From: JAMXLO01 sp963812475
GTDB lineage: Bacteria > Pseudomonadota > Alphaproteobacteria > Acetobacterales > Acetobacteraceae
Direction: 5' to 3'
Length of the DNA: 64,000 bases
NCBI GenBank assembly: GCA_963812475.1
Contig: CAWEVI010000039.1
Coordinates: forward strand, 62,001 to 126,000
Below, piece by piece: positions 7,440-16,451 of this stretch. Below the pieces are notes generated by a model. That model had not been told where the DNA came from. It worked only from the letters and a program-made list of their open reading frames with translations, and searched no databases. The position numbers and the translations under genes are program-made. How positions within the stretch are numbered: the first letter of the stretch is position 1; each line of letters opens with the position of its first letter.

Positions 7440-8258
7440 CTACCCACCCGTGAACGTCGGCCGCCGCTTCGCGGCAAACGCCGACACCGCCTCCTGGTGA
7501 TCCTTCGACAGGTTCGACTGCGTCTCCAGGCTCAAACTCAGATCCATCGTGGCATGCGCGATCTGCCGCAGCGGGATGTTGATCACCTGCTTCGTCCAGC
7601 GGATCGACTTCATCGCCCCCGCCGCCAGCCGTCGCGCCAGCCCATAGACCTTCGCATCCAGCTCAGCCGCCGGCACCACATGGTTGATCAGCCCGATCCG
7701 GTGCGCCTCGGCCGCGGTCATCAGATCGCCGGTGAACAAATACTCCTTGGCCCGCGCGAAGCCGATCAGCTGCGGCCAGATCAACGCCCCGCCGTCGCCC
7801 GCCACCAGCCCGGCGTTCACATGCGGGTCGCCGATCTTCGCCTCCTCGGCCGCGATGATGATGTCGCACATCAGCGCCACCGTGGCGCCCAGCCCCACGG
7901 CGTGGCCGTTGACCCGAGCGATGATCGGCTTGTCGCATTCCAGCATGCGGAAGATGATCCGTTTCGCCTCGGGAAGGCTGGTCGCGTCCCACAGCTCCGG
8001 CCGGTCGATCTTCTGCTGCATGACAATGACGTTGCCACCTGCCGAGAACGCCCGGCCCGCGCCGGTCAGCACGACCACGTTGACCTCCGGGTCGTCGTGC
8101 ACGTCCTCCCAGATACGCGACATCGAGTAGTGCATCTCGGCTGAGAACGCGTTCATCGATTCGGGCGCGTTCAGGGTGATCGTCATCACCTTGTCCTGCT
8201 TCTCGACCAGCAGCCCGCCGTACTGGCTGTAGTCGTACACCTTGTCGAGCGGCGGCAT
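7440..8258 (-). CDS. Enoyl-CoA hydratase/isomerase (crotonase) family protein
   Basis: This 272-aa cytoplasmic protein has the crotonase fold. The first oxyanion-hole segment is GRAFSAGGNV near residue 75, and the second region reads ARVNGHAVGLGATVALMCD near residue 120, followed by IIAAEEAKIGDPHVNAGLVAGDGG. The first catalytic Glu of true hydratases is not obvious in GLGATVALMCD (normally aGGG/E), and the second position is Gly-Asp-Gly-Gly, so it may be a hydratase, isomerase or hydrolase of an acyl-CoA. The ATG at 8258 follows a GAGGGAG ribosome site. It appears to be a single gene. Confidence 0.85.
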   Translation of the reverse strand: MPPLDKVYDYSQYGGLLVEKQDKVMTITLNAPESMNAFSAEMHYSMSRIWEDVHDDPEVNVVVLTGAGRAFSAGGNVIVMQQKIDRPELWDATSLPEAKRIIFRMLECDKPIIARVNGHAVGLGATVALMCDIIIAAEEAKIGDPHVNAGLVAGDGGALIWPQLIGFARAKEYLFTGDLMTAAEAHRIGLINHVVPAAELDAKVYGLARRLAAGAMKSIRWTKQVINIPLRQIAHATMDLSLSLETQSNLSKDHQEAVSAFAAKRRPTFTGG

Positions 8259-8319
8259 GGCGTAAGCTCCCTCGGTTATGGTCTGCCGATACAAATTCTG
8301 GCCCCGGCGGGTCGGTTCG

Positions 8320-8958
8320 TCACGCGCCAGCCCGGCCCTCACCGCCCTCTGATGCTTCGTCCCGCCATGCCGCGCGCAGCCGCGCCACACGGCCAAGTTC
8401 GCGCCGGACCCGGTCCGCCTGCCGCAACGCCGCCGCCTCGGCCTCCGCCTCCGCCCTCGCCCCGCGTTCCGCTGAGGCTTCCGCCTCGGCACGCCGCCTG
8501 GCACGCTCCTCCGCCGTGAGCGCCGTCTCCAGCGCGTCCCGCACCAGCGCCGCCACATCCGCCGCTGTCCGCAGTTTCGCGATCCGCGCTTCAGCCTGCT
8601 CCAGCCGCAACGCATCCCGCGCCGTGGCTTCCTCCGCCTGATCGGCCCTGCCGCGTTCGCGCTCCAACTGCACCCGCAGCGTTGCCAATGCCGTCTCCAG
8701 GCCGCTCACGAGGCGGTCGAACACGTCGGCGTCCTGCTCTACCCTGCCGGTTCGGCGCGCCGCCTCATCGACCGGGACCGCCACCCTGGCCGTGCCGTCA
8801 TTGCCCGCCTGACGACGCCACTTGCGCCGGTAGGCCAGCCGCTTCGCCGATGCGGCGTTGATCCCGCGGGCCTGGCCGAGTTCGGCGTATGTCATCCACC
8901 TGGTATCGTCCAAAGATTGGAGCACCCGGCTGTCATCGGCTTCAGGCATTGCAACCAC
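8320..8958 (-). CDS. HTH plus coiled-coil protein of unknown function
   Basis: The 212-aa protein opens with a helix-turn-helix-like stretch (WMTYAELGQARGINAASAKR, about residues 21-40) followed by basic residues. From about residue 75 it is a continuous Ala/Arg/Glu-rich coiled coil reaching the C-terminus. This design resembles KfrA-like plasmid proteins and other DNA-binding proteins with a coil that lets them multimerise, but no named family is assigned. ATG 8958 is used; ATG 8949 is equally possible. The gene upstream of the hydratase on the same strand is separated from it by 61 bp. Confidence 0.6.
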   Translation of the reverse strand: MVAMPEADDSRVLQSLDDTRWMTYAELGQARGINAASAKRLAYRRKWRRQAGNDGTARVAVPVDEAARRTGRVEQDADVFDRLVSGLETALATLRVQLERERGRADQAEEATARDALRLEQAEARIAKLRTAADVAALVRDALETALTAEERARRRAEAEASAERGARAEAEAEAAALRQADRVRRELGRVARLRAAWRDEASEGGEGRAGA

Positions 8959-9153
8959 GCTCCAGCGCCTGGAGGACGGAAATCCAAAGGAACGTCAAAG
9001 TCACGCCCCGCGGGCCCATTTGCGAGCCATCGCAGCCCTAACCTGAACTCCGCCGACACATGAGTGCAAGCCGTGCAGCTTGCCGATGCGACCTATTCGC
9101 GATCGCGAGTCCGGGTACTGCTACGGCCCCGCCGCGGGAAGGCGGAGCACTAA

Positions 9154-9202
9154 TTGCGATCACGCAAATATTATCTTGCTATATCGGAATAATATAAGAT
9201 AA
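9154..9202. promoter_or_regulatory. AT-rich control region with two inverted repeats
   Basis: The gene-free stretch 8959-9266 is ordinary GC-rich DNA except for this AT island. It holds TTGCG-ATCA-CGCAA at 9154-9167 and TTATCTT/AAGATAA at 9171-9177 and 9196-9202. The second pair frames an AATAATATAAGAT run that could hold a -10 element reading rightward. It is the likely promoter and operator for the small ORFs and the membrane protein at 9267-10724. No regulator gene is adjacent. Confidence 0.45.
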
Positions 9203-9266
9203 AGAACATTCGTAGGCGCGGCCGCCTGAACGAGCCGCGCCAGCACATAGCAAAAGCGAGGCGCCC

Positions 9267-9410
9267 ATGTCGGTCTACCTCTCACGCGCGCAGCCCTTCC
9301 GCGATACCGCCAGACAAACAATGCGGCGATCACCGACACGTCGTGCCGGCGCTCGCAATATCAAGCAGGCATTCACAATGCCAGGCGACATTGGACAAAG
9401 GAGCTCGTGA
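9267..9410 (+). CDS. Small Arg-rich ORF, 47 aa
   Basis: This open frame starts at an ATG behind GCGAGG, encodes MSVYLSRAQPFRDTARQTMR and further basic residues, and stops exactly on the next start (TGATG at 9408-9412). No family is recognised. The coupled stop-start and the AT-rich promoter-like region just upstream support it. The codon use (AGA, ACA, ATA-type codons) is unlike the GC3-rich neighbours, so it could be a leader peptide, foreign, or spurious. Confidence 0.35.
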   Translation: MSVYLSRAQPFRDTARQTMRRSPTRRAGARNIKQAFTMPGDIGQRSS

Positions 9411-9655
9411 TGTTCGGTACAATTCTCGTTTCCATGACTGGAATGGCGCTCCCCGTGCTTGCCGGCATGTGGCTCACACCCCGCAGCGAACGTCCCCCGT
9501 TCGCCGCCGCAACTCAAATCCGGGCGCAAGGCAGGCGAAGCCAGGCGCTTCTATTGCGACAGACCCGCCGGTATCTCGGATTGATCGGCACCGCTTTGCG
9601 CCAGGAGGACCGGCACGGCAGTGTCGCGACCTCCTCCACAACTCGCTTCGGCTGA
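9410..9655 (+). CDS. Small ORF with one predicted membrane segment, 81 aa
   Basis: The ATG at 9410 has a good ribosome site (AAGGAG, spacing about 7). The first 22 residues (MFGTILVSMTGMALPVLAGM) are hydrophobic and could be a membrane anchor or signal sequence; the rest is basic (QGRRSQALLLRQTRR). There is no recognisable family. It sits between the 47-aa ORF, which it overlaps, and the membrane protein 43 bp downstream, so the three could form one unit. Confidence 0.4.
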   Translation: MFGTILVSMTGMALPVLAGMWLTPRSERPPFAAATQIRAQGRRSQALLLRQTRRYLGLIGTALRQEDRHGSVATSSTTRFG

Positions 9656-9698
9656 GCGCGGACATGCAGGCGATGAACCCTCCGTCGGAGTTTCCGCG

Positions 9699-10724
9699 AT
9701 GAAAAAGTCATTGCTGGCCATCGCCACGCTTCTGATGCTCGCGCCCGTCAGGTCGGAGGCGCACATCAAGTGGTTCTGCGCATATGACACCACGATCCCG
9801 CCACTGCCCATCAGGGATGTCCTCACGCCGACGTTCGCCTCGATCGCCATACTGTTCTGTGCGCTGATGTTCACTGCCTACGTCATCGACCGGGCGGTCG
9901 ATTCAAGTGACTGGGCGAAACGCTTCGACAATGCCATTTTCCGCTCCGAGTCCTACACAAGCACCATCATTCGTGTGGCCGTCGGCATGCTGTTCCTGGC
10001 ACTCTGGGAATCCGGCGGCGTAATCCTCACACCTGAACTCAAGACGACCAGCATCCTGGTTCCCTGGCTGCAGCTCGCAATCGCTGCCTCGATGCTGTCC
10101 CGTTCCACGCTGAAGCTCGGCGCGGCCGGAATCATGGTACTCTACGTCTATGCGGTGGCGACATATGGGGCCTTCCACTTGATGGATTACCCGGTCTTCC
10201 CCGGTGTTGCCGTCTATCTTGCCTTGCTCGTCGTCAAGAGCCCTTATCTGAGTGCGCTGCGACTGCCTGTGCTCTACACCAGCATTGCGGCCACCATGAT
10301 GTGGGGCGCCATCGAGAAATTCGGCTATCCCTATTGGACATTCCCATTGCTAACCACGCACGCCGATCTGACGCTTGGATTTAGCTTCGATCAGTTCATG
10401 TGCATCGCAGGGTTCGTTGAATTCAGCCTCGCGTTCTTCATGGTGACCGGCACGGCACTGCTTCGCTGGGCCTGCACCGGACTGCTGTTGCTGATGGTGA
10501 GCGCCGTTCCCGAGTTTGGTCGGGTCGACGCGATCGGACATCTGCTGATCATTGCCGGTCTGCTTGCCATGATCATCGCGGGCCAGCGCACCATTCAATT
10601 GCCTCCCAGGCTCGCCCGGACCGGCGTCCTGACGCAGGCCGGCATCCTGACGCTGGGGTACTCCGCGACGGTCGTGATGGCCTTTGGATTATACTACAGC
10701 TCGCAATTCCTGGCGGGACGCTGA
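9699..10724 (+). CDS. Multi-pass membrane protein with N-terminal HIKWF motif (DoxX-like?)
   Basis: This 341-aa protein starts at ATG 9699 with a classical signal peptide (MKKSLLAIATLLMLAPVRSEA), so the mature chain begins HIKWFCAYD. Six to eight hydrophobic segments follow, with acidic and aromatic residues inside or near the membrane (ALWESGG, GAIEKFGYPYW, MVSAVPEFGRVDAIGH). The second half resembles DoxX/SURF4-like membrane proteins, but the assignment is weak. The His/Cys at the mature N-terminus could bind a metal. It is convergent with the glycosylase gene, 33 bp apart. Confidence 0.6.
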   Translation: MKKSLLAIATLLMLAPVRSEAHIKWFCAYDTTIPPLPIRDVLTPTFASIAILFCALMFTAYVIDRAVDSSDWAKRFDNAIFRSESYTSTIIRVAVGMLFLALWESGGVILTPELKTTSILVPWLQLAIAASMLSRSTLKLGAAGIMVLYVYAVATYGAFHLMDYPVFPGVAVYLALLVVKSPYLSALRLPVLYTSIAATMMWGAIEKFGYPYWTFPLLTTHADLTLGFSFDQFMCIAGFVEFSLAFFMVTGTALLRWACTGLLLLMVSAVPEFGRVDAIGHLLIIAGLLAMIIAGQRTIQLPPRLARTGVLTQAGILTLGYSATVVMAFGLYYSSQFLAGR

Positions 10725-10757
10725 ATCGGCGAAGTGGCCGAAGCCAACTGGAACCGA

Positions 10758-11363
10758 TCAGCCGGCCATTGCTTTGGCAACTTCCTGGCGCAACGCCGGC
10801 AGCGCCTCCGTGCCGAACCAGGGGTTGCGCTGCTCCCAGGCGGTGGTGCGCCACGACGGGTGCGGCAGAGCAAAGTACTGCGGCAGATACGCCCGAAAGC
10901 CGCGCACGTGTTGCGTCATCGCGCCGCGCCCCAGCGCGTGCACCAGAGCGTAGCTTCCCACCAGCAGCGTCAGTCGTATGTCCGGCATCAACGCCAGCAG
11001 CCTGTCGCGCCACAGCGTTGCACATTCCGCACGCGGCGGTGCATCGCCACCATTGGGCAGCCGACCGGGATAGCAGAACCCCATCGGCACGATCGCGATC
11101 CGGCTCTCGTCGTAGAACGTGTCACGATCCATCCGCAGCCAGGCGCGCAACCGATCGCCGGACCGATCGTTCCATGGGATGCCGGTCGCGTGCACCTTGG
11201 TGCCCGGCGCCTGGCCCGCAATCAGCAGACGCGCGGTCGCAGATGCGCGGAACACCGGCCGCGGTCCGAGCGGCAGGTGCGCGGCACAGACCCGGCAGGC
11301 GCGAATCTCCGCCGCCAGTCCGGCCAGTGCGTCAGGTGGTGATGCCTCGGCGACGCAGTTCAT
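10758..11363 (-). CDS. Uracil-DNA glycosylase superfamily protein
   Basis: This 201-aa protein begins with a Cys pair (IRACRVCAAHLPLGPRPVF) and has the UDG-fold first motif GQAPGTKVHATGIPWND and the late motif PHPSWRTTAWEQRNPWF. These correspond to the water-activating and DNA-minor-groove motifs of UDG family members, though the exact catalytic residues differ from the classical Ung enzyme. It may excise uracil or another damaged base. The CRVC pair lacks the further Cys residues expected of an Fe-S UDG. ATG 11363 is used; the gene overlaps the end of cysNC by 32 bp, which suggests co-transcription. Confidence 0.75.
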   Translation of the reverse strand: MNCVAEASPPDALAGLAAEIRACRVCAAHLPLGPRPVFRASATARLLIAGQAPGTKVHATGIPWNDRSGDRLRAWLRMDRDTFYDESRIAIVPMGFCYPGRLPNGGDAPPRAECATLWRDRLLALMPDIRLTLLVGSYALVHALGRGAMTQHVRGFRAYLPQYFALPHPSWRTTAWEQRNPWFGTEALPALRQEVAKAMAG

Positions 11364-13173
11364 CGACAACCCGCTCGGCCAGCGCCTCGGGTGCGGCACT
11401 CAGCGTCGGCAGCCTGATCTCCGGATCGAGCGGCGCCTCGTAGGGCGCATCGACGCCGGTGAAGTTGCGGATCTGTCCGGCATCTGCCCTGCGGTACAGA
11501 CCCTTCGGATCCCGCCTCCGGCATTCCTCCACCGGCGTATCGACAAAGATCTCCAGGAACTCGTCCTCGGCCACGCAGTCGCGCGCCAGCATCCGTTCGG
11601 CGCGATAGGGCGAGATGAACGACACCAGCACGATCAGCCCGGCCTCGACGAACAGCTTCGACACCTCGGCCACGCGGCGGATGTTCTCGACACGGTCGGC
11701 TTCGGAAAACCCAAGGTCCCGGTTAAGCCCGTGCCGCACGTTGTCGCCATCCAGGCTCATGGTGTGACGGCCCTGCGCGTGCAGGTATTTCTCCACCAGA
11801 TTGGCGATCGTGGATTTGCCGGCACCCGACAGCCCGGTGAACCACAGCACCACAGGCTTCTGGCCGTTCATCGCGGCGCGCGCCTCCTTGTGCACGTCCA
11901 GGCGATGCCAGTGGATATCGCTGGCACCGGCGCGCAGGTCGGTCACCATGCCGGCACCGACCGTGCCGCGCGACAACCGGTCGATCAGGATGAAGCCACC
12001 GAGTTCGCGACTGACCGCATAGCGCTCGCAGGCGACGCGCTGCGCCAGCGATATCGTCACACGGCCGATCTCGTTCAATGCAAGCTCGCGCACCGGCACC
12101 TCGGCAAGCGTATCGACATCGAGCCGATTGCTGATGTCGGTGATGGTGCCGACCACGGTGCGCGAACCGAGCATGAGCAGGTAGGCCCGGCCGCGGAACA
12201 GCGGCGTCTCGTCCATCCAGACCACCCAGGCCGTCACCTGATCGGCCAGCGCGGGCGCCGGCGTCGCAGCCAGCACATCGCCACGCGACACGTCGATCTC
12301 CCGGTCCAGGACCAGCGTCACCGCCTGGCCCGGCACGGCTTCGGCGAGGTCACCATCCATCGTGACGATGCGCGACACGGCGGCCTCGGTGCCGGATGTC
12401 GCGTTCACCAGCAGGACACCGGGCCGGACGGTGCCGGTCGCCACCGTCCCGGCATAACCGCGGAACGTATGGTCCGGCCGCGCCACGAGCTGCACCGGCA
12501 TCCGGAACGCACGCTCGGCGACATGCGAGGTGGGCTCCGCACCTTCCAGCGCCGACAGCAGCGTCGTGCCGGAATACCAGGGCATCCGTGTGCTCGGCTC
12601 GGTGACATTGTCGCCGTCGCGCGCGCAGACCGGAATGGCGGTCACCGCCAGCGGACCGAGCTTGCCGAGCAGCGAATAGAAGTCCGTGACGATCCTGTCG
12701 AACACCGTCTGGTCGAATCCGACCAGATCCATCTTGTTGACCGCCAGCACGAGCTGACGAATGCCGAGCAGCGATGCGATCGCCGCGTGACGGCGGGTCT
12801 GCACCAGCAGGCCCTTGCGCGCATCGACCAGCAGCACCGCCAGATCCGATGCGGACGCGCCCGTCACCATGTTGCGCGTGTACTGTTCGTGGCCCGGCGC
12901 GTCCGCAAGGATGAAGCGCCGGCGTGGCGTCTCGAAATACCGGTATGCAACGTCGATGGTAACGCCCTGTTCACGCTCGGCGGAAAGTCCGTCGACCAGC
13001 AGCGCATAGTCGATTTCGTCCCCCACCGTGCCGAAGCGCTTGCTGTCACGCTCCAGCGCGGCCAGCACATCGTCCGGGATGGTGCCGCATTCAAACAGCA
13101 GGCGGCCGATCAGCGTCGATTTGCCGTCATCGACCGAGCCGCACGCCAGCACGCGCAACAGGGATTCAGGCAT
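11332..13173 (-). CDS. cysNC: Bifunctional sulfate adenylyltransferase subunit 1/APS kinase CysNC
   Basis: This 613-aa fusion has two parts. Residues about 1-430 form the CysN GTPase, with P-loop GSVDDGKST, the DAPGHEQY motif and NKMD. Residues about 435-613 form the APS kinase, with P-loop GLSGAGKST and SLDGDNVRHGLNRDLGFS. CysN drives ATP sulfurylase with GTP; the kinase makes PAPS from APS in the cytoplasm. The ATG overlaps the cysD stop by one base (TGATG). No cysH or cysIJ is in the window, so the downstream fate of the PAPS cannot be read here. Confidence 0.97.
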   Translation of the reverse strand: MPESLLRVLACGSVDDGKSTLIGRLLFECGTIPDDVLAALERDSKRFGTVGDEIDYALLVDGLSAEREQGVTIDVAYRYFETPRRRFILADAPGHEQYTRNMVTGASASDLAVLLVDARKGLLVQTRRHAAIASLLGIRQLVLAVNKMDLVGFDQTVFDRIVTDFYSLLGKLGPLAVTAIPVCARDGDNVTEPSTRMPWYSGTTLLSALEGAEPTSHVAERAFRMPVQLVARPDHTFRGYAGTVATGTVRPGVLLVNATSGTEAAVSRIVTMDGDLAEAVPGQAVTLVLDREIDVSRGDVLAATPAPALADQVTAWVVWMDETPLFRGRAYLLMLGSRTVVGTITDISNRLDVDTLAEVPVRELALNEIGRVTISLAQRVACERYAVSRELGGFILIDRLSRGTVGAGMVTDLRAGASDIHWHRLDVHKEARAAMNGQKPVVLWFTGLSGAGKSTIANLVEKYLHAQGRHTMSLDGDNVRHGLNRDLGFSEADRVENIRRVAEVSKLFVEAGLIVLVSFISPYRAERMLARDCVAEDEFLEIFVDTPVEECRRRDPKGLYRRADAGQIRNFTGVDAPYEAPLDPEIRLPTLSAAPEALAERVVDELRRRGITT

Positions 13174-14084
13174 CAGAAATACCCCTCGCGCTTCTTCTTC
13201 TCCATCGAAGCATCCTGATCCTGGTCGATCAGCCGTCCCGCACGCTCGGACACGCGCGTGGTGCGCATTTCATCGACGATCTCTTCCAGCGTGGCAGCCT
13301 CGGAGTCGACGGCCGCCGACAGCGGATAGCAGCCGAGCGAACGGAACCGGACGAGCCGCGTCACCGGACGTTCACCCTCTCGGAAGCGCATGCGTTCGTC
13401 GTCCACCACGATGATCTGGCCGTCGCGCTCCACGGTCGGCCGCATGGCGGCGAAATACAGCGGCACCACGTCGATGCCTTCGGCCAGGATGTAGGTCCAC
13501 ACGTCGAGTTCCGTCCAGTTGGACAGCGGGAAGACCCGCAGCGTCTCGCCCGGCGCGAGATTGCCGTTGTACAGGTGCCAGAGTTCGGGACGCTGGCGCT
13601 TCGGGTCCCAGCTATGGCCGGGTCCGCGCACCGAAAACACCCGCTCCTTGGCGCGCGAACGCTCCTCGTCGCGCCGCGCGCCGCCGATCGCCACGTCGTA
13701 TCTGCCTTCTGTCAAAGCCTGCTTCAGCGCGTCGGTCTTCATCACCTGGGTGTAGGTGTTGCTGCCGTGGTCGAACGGATTGACGTTCTGACGCAGCCCC
13801 TCGGGATTGGTGTGCACGCGAAGCTCGAACCCGAAACGCTCCACGGTAGCGTCGCGGAAAGTGATCATGTCGCGGAATTTCCACGTCGTGTCGATATGCA
13901 ACAGCGGGAATGGCGGTTTGGCGGGAAAGAACGCCTTGCGCGCCAGATGCAGCAGCACCGAGGAATCCTTGCCGATCGAATAGAGCAGTACTGGCCGGGC
14001 TGCCTGTGCTGCCGCCTCGCGCAGAATGTGGATGCTCTCGGCCTCGAGCGCGTTCAGATGCGCCGGATGCGATCGTGTTACCAT
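13173..14084 (-). CDS. cysD: Sulfate adenylyltransferase subunit 2 CysD
   Basis: This 303-aa protein of the PP-loop ATP pyrophosphatase family has the nucleotide motif LLYSIGKDSSVLLHLARKAF and the conserved GGARRDEERSRAKER and SNWTELDVWTYI blocks. With CysN it adenylates sulfate to APS. ATG 14084 is chosen because it gives the usual N-terminus (HLNALEAESIHILREA); a longer frame exists. It is first in a cysD-cysNC unit. The 297-bp region up to 14381 must hold the promoter, but no clear -35/-10 pair or riboswitch is evident. Confidence 0.97.
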   Translation of the reverse strand: MVTRSHPAHLNALEAESIHILREAAAQAARPVLLYSIGKDSSVLLHLARKAFFPAKPPFPLLHIDTTWKFRDMITFRDATVERFGFELRVHTNPEGLRQNVNPFDHGSNTYTQVMKTDALKQALTEGRYDVAIGGARRDEERSRAKERVFSVRGPGHSWDPKRQRPELWHLYNGNLAPGETLRVFPLSNWTELDVWTYILAEGIDVVPLYFAAMRPTVERDGQIIVVDDERMRFREGERPVTRLVRFRSLGCYPLSAAVDSEAATLEEIVDEMRTTRVSERAGRLIDQDQDASMEKKKREGYF

Positions 14085-14381
14085 GTCAATCCTGTCCCGC
14101 GCCGGAATGCCGGCACTGTCTAACATGCATCGTTTTGATCAATCGTGTTCGAGAAAGCTCAAGTGCTGGAGTCAGGCCTGTGGCGCGCCAAGGTTGGAAA
14201 GGGCCTTGACCTGGAGGCTCTCGGCGGCCCGCTGCCAATGCGGCCAATCACCGTGGCTCTAGTCCAGACCACGGCCTGGTGTAAATGACGTTGTGGTGGT
14301 CCGGGGGCTCGGCATTCCGCGTGGCGGGCGATAGGGTGGCATGCGGGGCGGAGGAAACGTGCGCTTTGCGGGAGGAACGCC

Positions 14382-15107
14382 ATGACGATCTGGTCCCGCC
14401 GACTGCCCGGGATCGATGTTAGTGCCGGCAGCAGGCGCACCATCCTGGCCGATGCGGTCCATCTCACGCCGCGCGCCGAGGTGGACGTGGCGCTGGTGCT
14501 GGCGGTCGATAGCTCCGGGAGCATCAGCGAGCAGCGCCTTTCGATGCAGATCCAGGGTTACCTGGATGCCCTGCGGCACCCATCATTCATCGAAGCAGTG
14601 CACGGCGGCCTGCATGGCCGGGTGGCTCTGACCTTCATGGAATGGACCGACGCCCGCCGGCAGGAGCAGGTGGTCGGCTGGTCGGTGATCCAGGACGAGG
14701 CGGGGGCGCAGGCCTTCGCCATGGCCATCCATGATGCACTCCGCCCGCTTCCGGGGTGGACCTCCATCAGCGGCGCAATCGACTTTTCCGTCGGGTTGCT
14801 GCTCGAGAGTCACTTCGCGGCGGCCCGGCGGGTGATCGACATCTCGGGCGATGGCGCCAACAACGACGGCCGTCCGGTGACCGAGGCGCGCGATGCCGCG
14901 GTGGCCGCCGGCATCACGATCAACGGCCTGCCGATCTTGGAGGTCGAGCCGGAACTGGAGGGCTATTACCGGGACAATGTCATCGGCGGTCCCGATGCGT
15001 TCGTTGTCGTGGCCCGCGACACCGGCAGCTTCGGCGAGGCAGTGCTGCGCAAGCTGCTGGTGGAAGTCGCCGGCGACCAATCAACACGCGCCCGCGGAAC
15101 CGGCTGA
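14382..15107 (+). CDS. DUF1194 family von Willebrand A-like protein
   Basis: This 241-aa protein has a VWA fold, with the metal-site motif DSSGSIS near residue 43, and later Asp-containing loops VIDISGDGANNDG. DUF1194 proteins typically carry a signal peptide; here the N-terminus (MTIWSRRLPGIDVSAG) is not hydrophobic. A GGGAGGAACGCC ribosome site precedes the ATG. The function of the family is unknown; VWA domains mediate protein binding. It is convergent with the beta-lactamase-fold gene (28 bp gap). Confidence 0.85.
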   Translation: MTIWSRRLPGIDVSAGSRRTILADAVHLTPRAEVDVALVLAVDSSGSISEQRLSMQIQGYLDALRHPSFIEAVHGGLHGRVALTFMEWTDARRQEQVVGWSVIQDEAGAQAFAMAIHDALRPLPGWTSISGAIDFSVGLLLESHFAAARRVIDISGDGANNDGRPVTEARDAAVAAGITINGLPILEVEPELEGYYRDNVIGGPDAFVVVARDTGSFGEAVLRKLLVEVAGDQSTRARGTG

Positions 15108-15135
15108 CGGGGCCACCCGAAGCCACAACGCCCGA

Positions 15136-16401
15136 TCAGGCTTTTGACCGCTGCTCCGCCTCACGCTCGTAAGCGGCCAGGAAGGACTTGCCCATCAGCG
15201 AGCCCTCGCGATCGATGCATTTCCGTAGAACCAGGGCACGGGTAGCTTGGACCGACTTGTTGTCAGGGGCTGCCTCACTGGCGAACTCGGCGAGATGAGC
15301 GGCGAGCCGGATGTTGCCTTGGTCAGCCAGAACGGCCGCCCGCTCGGCCAGCTTGTGGGCGCCGCCAGCCAATCGCGCCAATTCCAAGGCCAGATCGGCT
15401 GCCGGCGCGGGCTTCAGATGCGCCGGATTGCCGTCGAACCAGCCGGCGTAGAGGTGGTAGATGGCCCGGACGACGAACTCCGGATCATCGTACCTGGCAC
15501 GCAGATAGGGTTTCGACAGATACTCGGCCGGCGCTGTGACGGCATGCAGCACCTGATCGAGCGTAGCGCCCCGGTTCATGAGCGTGAGGGCTTCGCGGAC
15601 CAGGTGCTCAAGCACTGCCGCACCGTCGCGCAGCACCTGCGCAACACGGTCCTTGCCGAAAATGACCGGACCATGTCCAGGGATGACAACCTCCGGCTCC
15701 AACCGTTCCATATGGCGCAAGGCTGCGGCCCATTCCGCCGCGTAACGCTGCACCTTCCTAGGGTTGCCCGCGTTCGGAAACATCCAGATGACGAAGTCGC
15801 CACTCGCCAGGATGCGGCGGCTGGGCAGCCAGACGAAGGTGGCGTCGTCGGTCTCCCCCCGGCCGTGGATCAACTCGATCGGCTCGCCGCCAATCACAAG
15901 CGAAAGCCTATCGCCATAAACCGCGTCGGGCTGTCGATGGCCGACCGGATAGACATACGCCGCATTGTTGAACTGCTGGCCCTGCACGATGCTGTTGAGG
16001 CCCTGTGTAAGTTCATAGCGGCTCATCCGCCGCGCCACGTCGCGATGAGCGACGATCCTCGGCCGCGCCAGCCCGTTCGCTGCCGCCTCCCGGTCGATGG
16101 CGGTGATCCCGCCGGTGTGGTCGATATGACCGTGGGTGTAGATCACCGTATGGATCGGGCTGTCGTCCCAGGTCCTGATGAGTGCGAGGACACGCTCGGC
16201 AGTAGCCTGATTGGCCGTGTCGATCAGAACAAGCCCGTCCCCCGTGCGGATGGCGGTGACGCTGCCGCAGAAGTAGGTCGTGTGGACCGTGATGATGTTG
16301 TCGGCGACTGAGGTGACGGCGCCCTGCGCTACCGTTGCCGTCCATTCCTCCATCGGAGCGGAGCCGTTCCAGAGCCGCTCAAACAGGGGATTCTCACGCA
16401 T
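15136..16401 (-). CDS. Metallo-beta-lactamase-fold hydrolase, alkylsulfatase-like
   Basis: This 421-aa protein has the zinc motif THGHIDHTGG near residue 95, a later VAHRDVARRMSRYE, the VWLPSRRILASGDFV Asp, and VVIPGHGPV. The helical C-terminal half (about 255-390, with YLSKPYLRARYDDPEFVVRAIYHLYAGWFDGNP) is that of the alkyl sulfatase dimerisation domain. Family members cleave alkyl sulfate esters or related compounds. There is no signal peptide, so it would be cytoplasmic. ATG 16401 follows GGAGG. The upstream frame contains a palindromic repeat and is not the true start. Confidence 0.85.
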   Translation of the reverse strand: MRENPLFERLWNGSAPMEEWTATVAQGAVTSVADNIITVHTTYFCGSVTAIRTGDGLVLIDTANQATAERVLALIRTWDDSPIHTVIYTHGHIDHTGGITAIDREAAANGLARPRIVAHRDVARRMSRYELTQGLNSIVQGQQFNNAAYVYPVGHRQPDAVYGDRLSLVIGGEPIELIHGRGETDDATFVWLPSRRILASGDFVIWMFPNAGNPRKVQRYAAEWAAALRHMERLEPEVVIPGHGPVIFGKDRVAQVLRDGAAVLEHLVREALTLMNRGATLDQVLHAVTAPAEYLSKPYLRARYDDPEFVVRAIYHLYAGWFDGNPAHLKPAPAADLALELARLAGGAHKLAERAAVLADQGNIRLAAHLAEFASEAAPDNKSVQATRALVLRKCIDREGSLMGKSFLAAYEREAEQRSKA

Positions 16402-16422
16402 CTGATACCCTCCGCCGAAATC

Positions 16423-16451
16423 CTCCCCCTCCCCTTGCGGGGGAGGGGGAG
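16423..16451. repeat. Palindromic repeat, 12-bp C/G-rich arms
   Basis: CTCCCCCTCCCC at 16423-16434 pairs perfectly with 16440-16451 across a 5-base loop. Related sequences occur at 55097-55200. This is a common intergenic repeat style in this group, and lies between the start of the hydrolase gene and the end of the kinase gene. It could also act as a transcription barrier, but no U-tract follows on either strand. Confidence 0.6.

Noticed and set aside
11119..13218. Long plus-strand open frame (699 codons) opposite cysNC and part of cysD
   Set aside because: It is antisense to firmly identified genes, has no domain and is explained by high GC codon bias, which leaves long open frames on the opposite strand. 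Similar antisense frames at 30903-32879, 52016-53971 and 57930-59528 were left out for the same reason.
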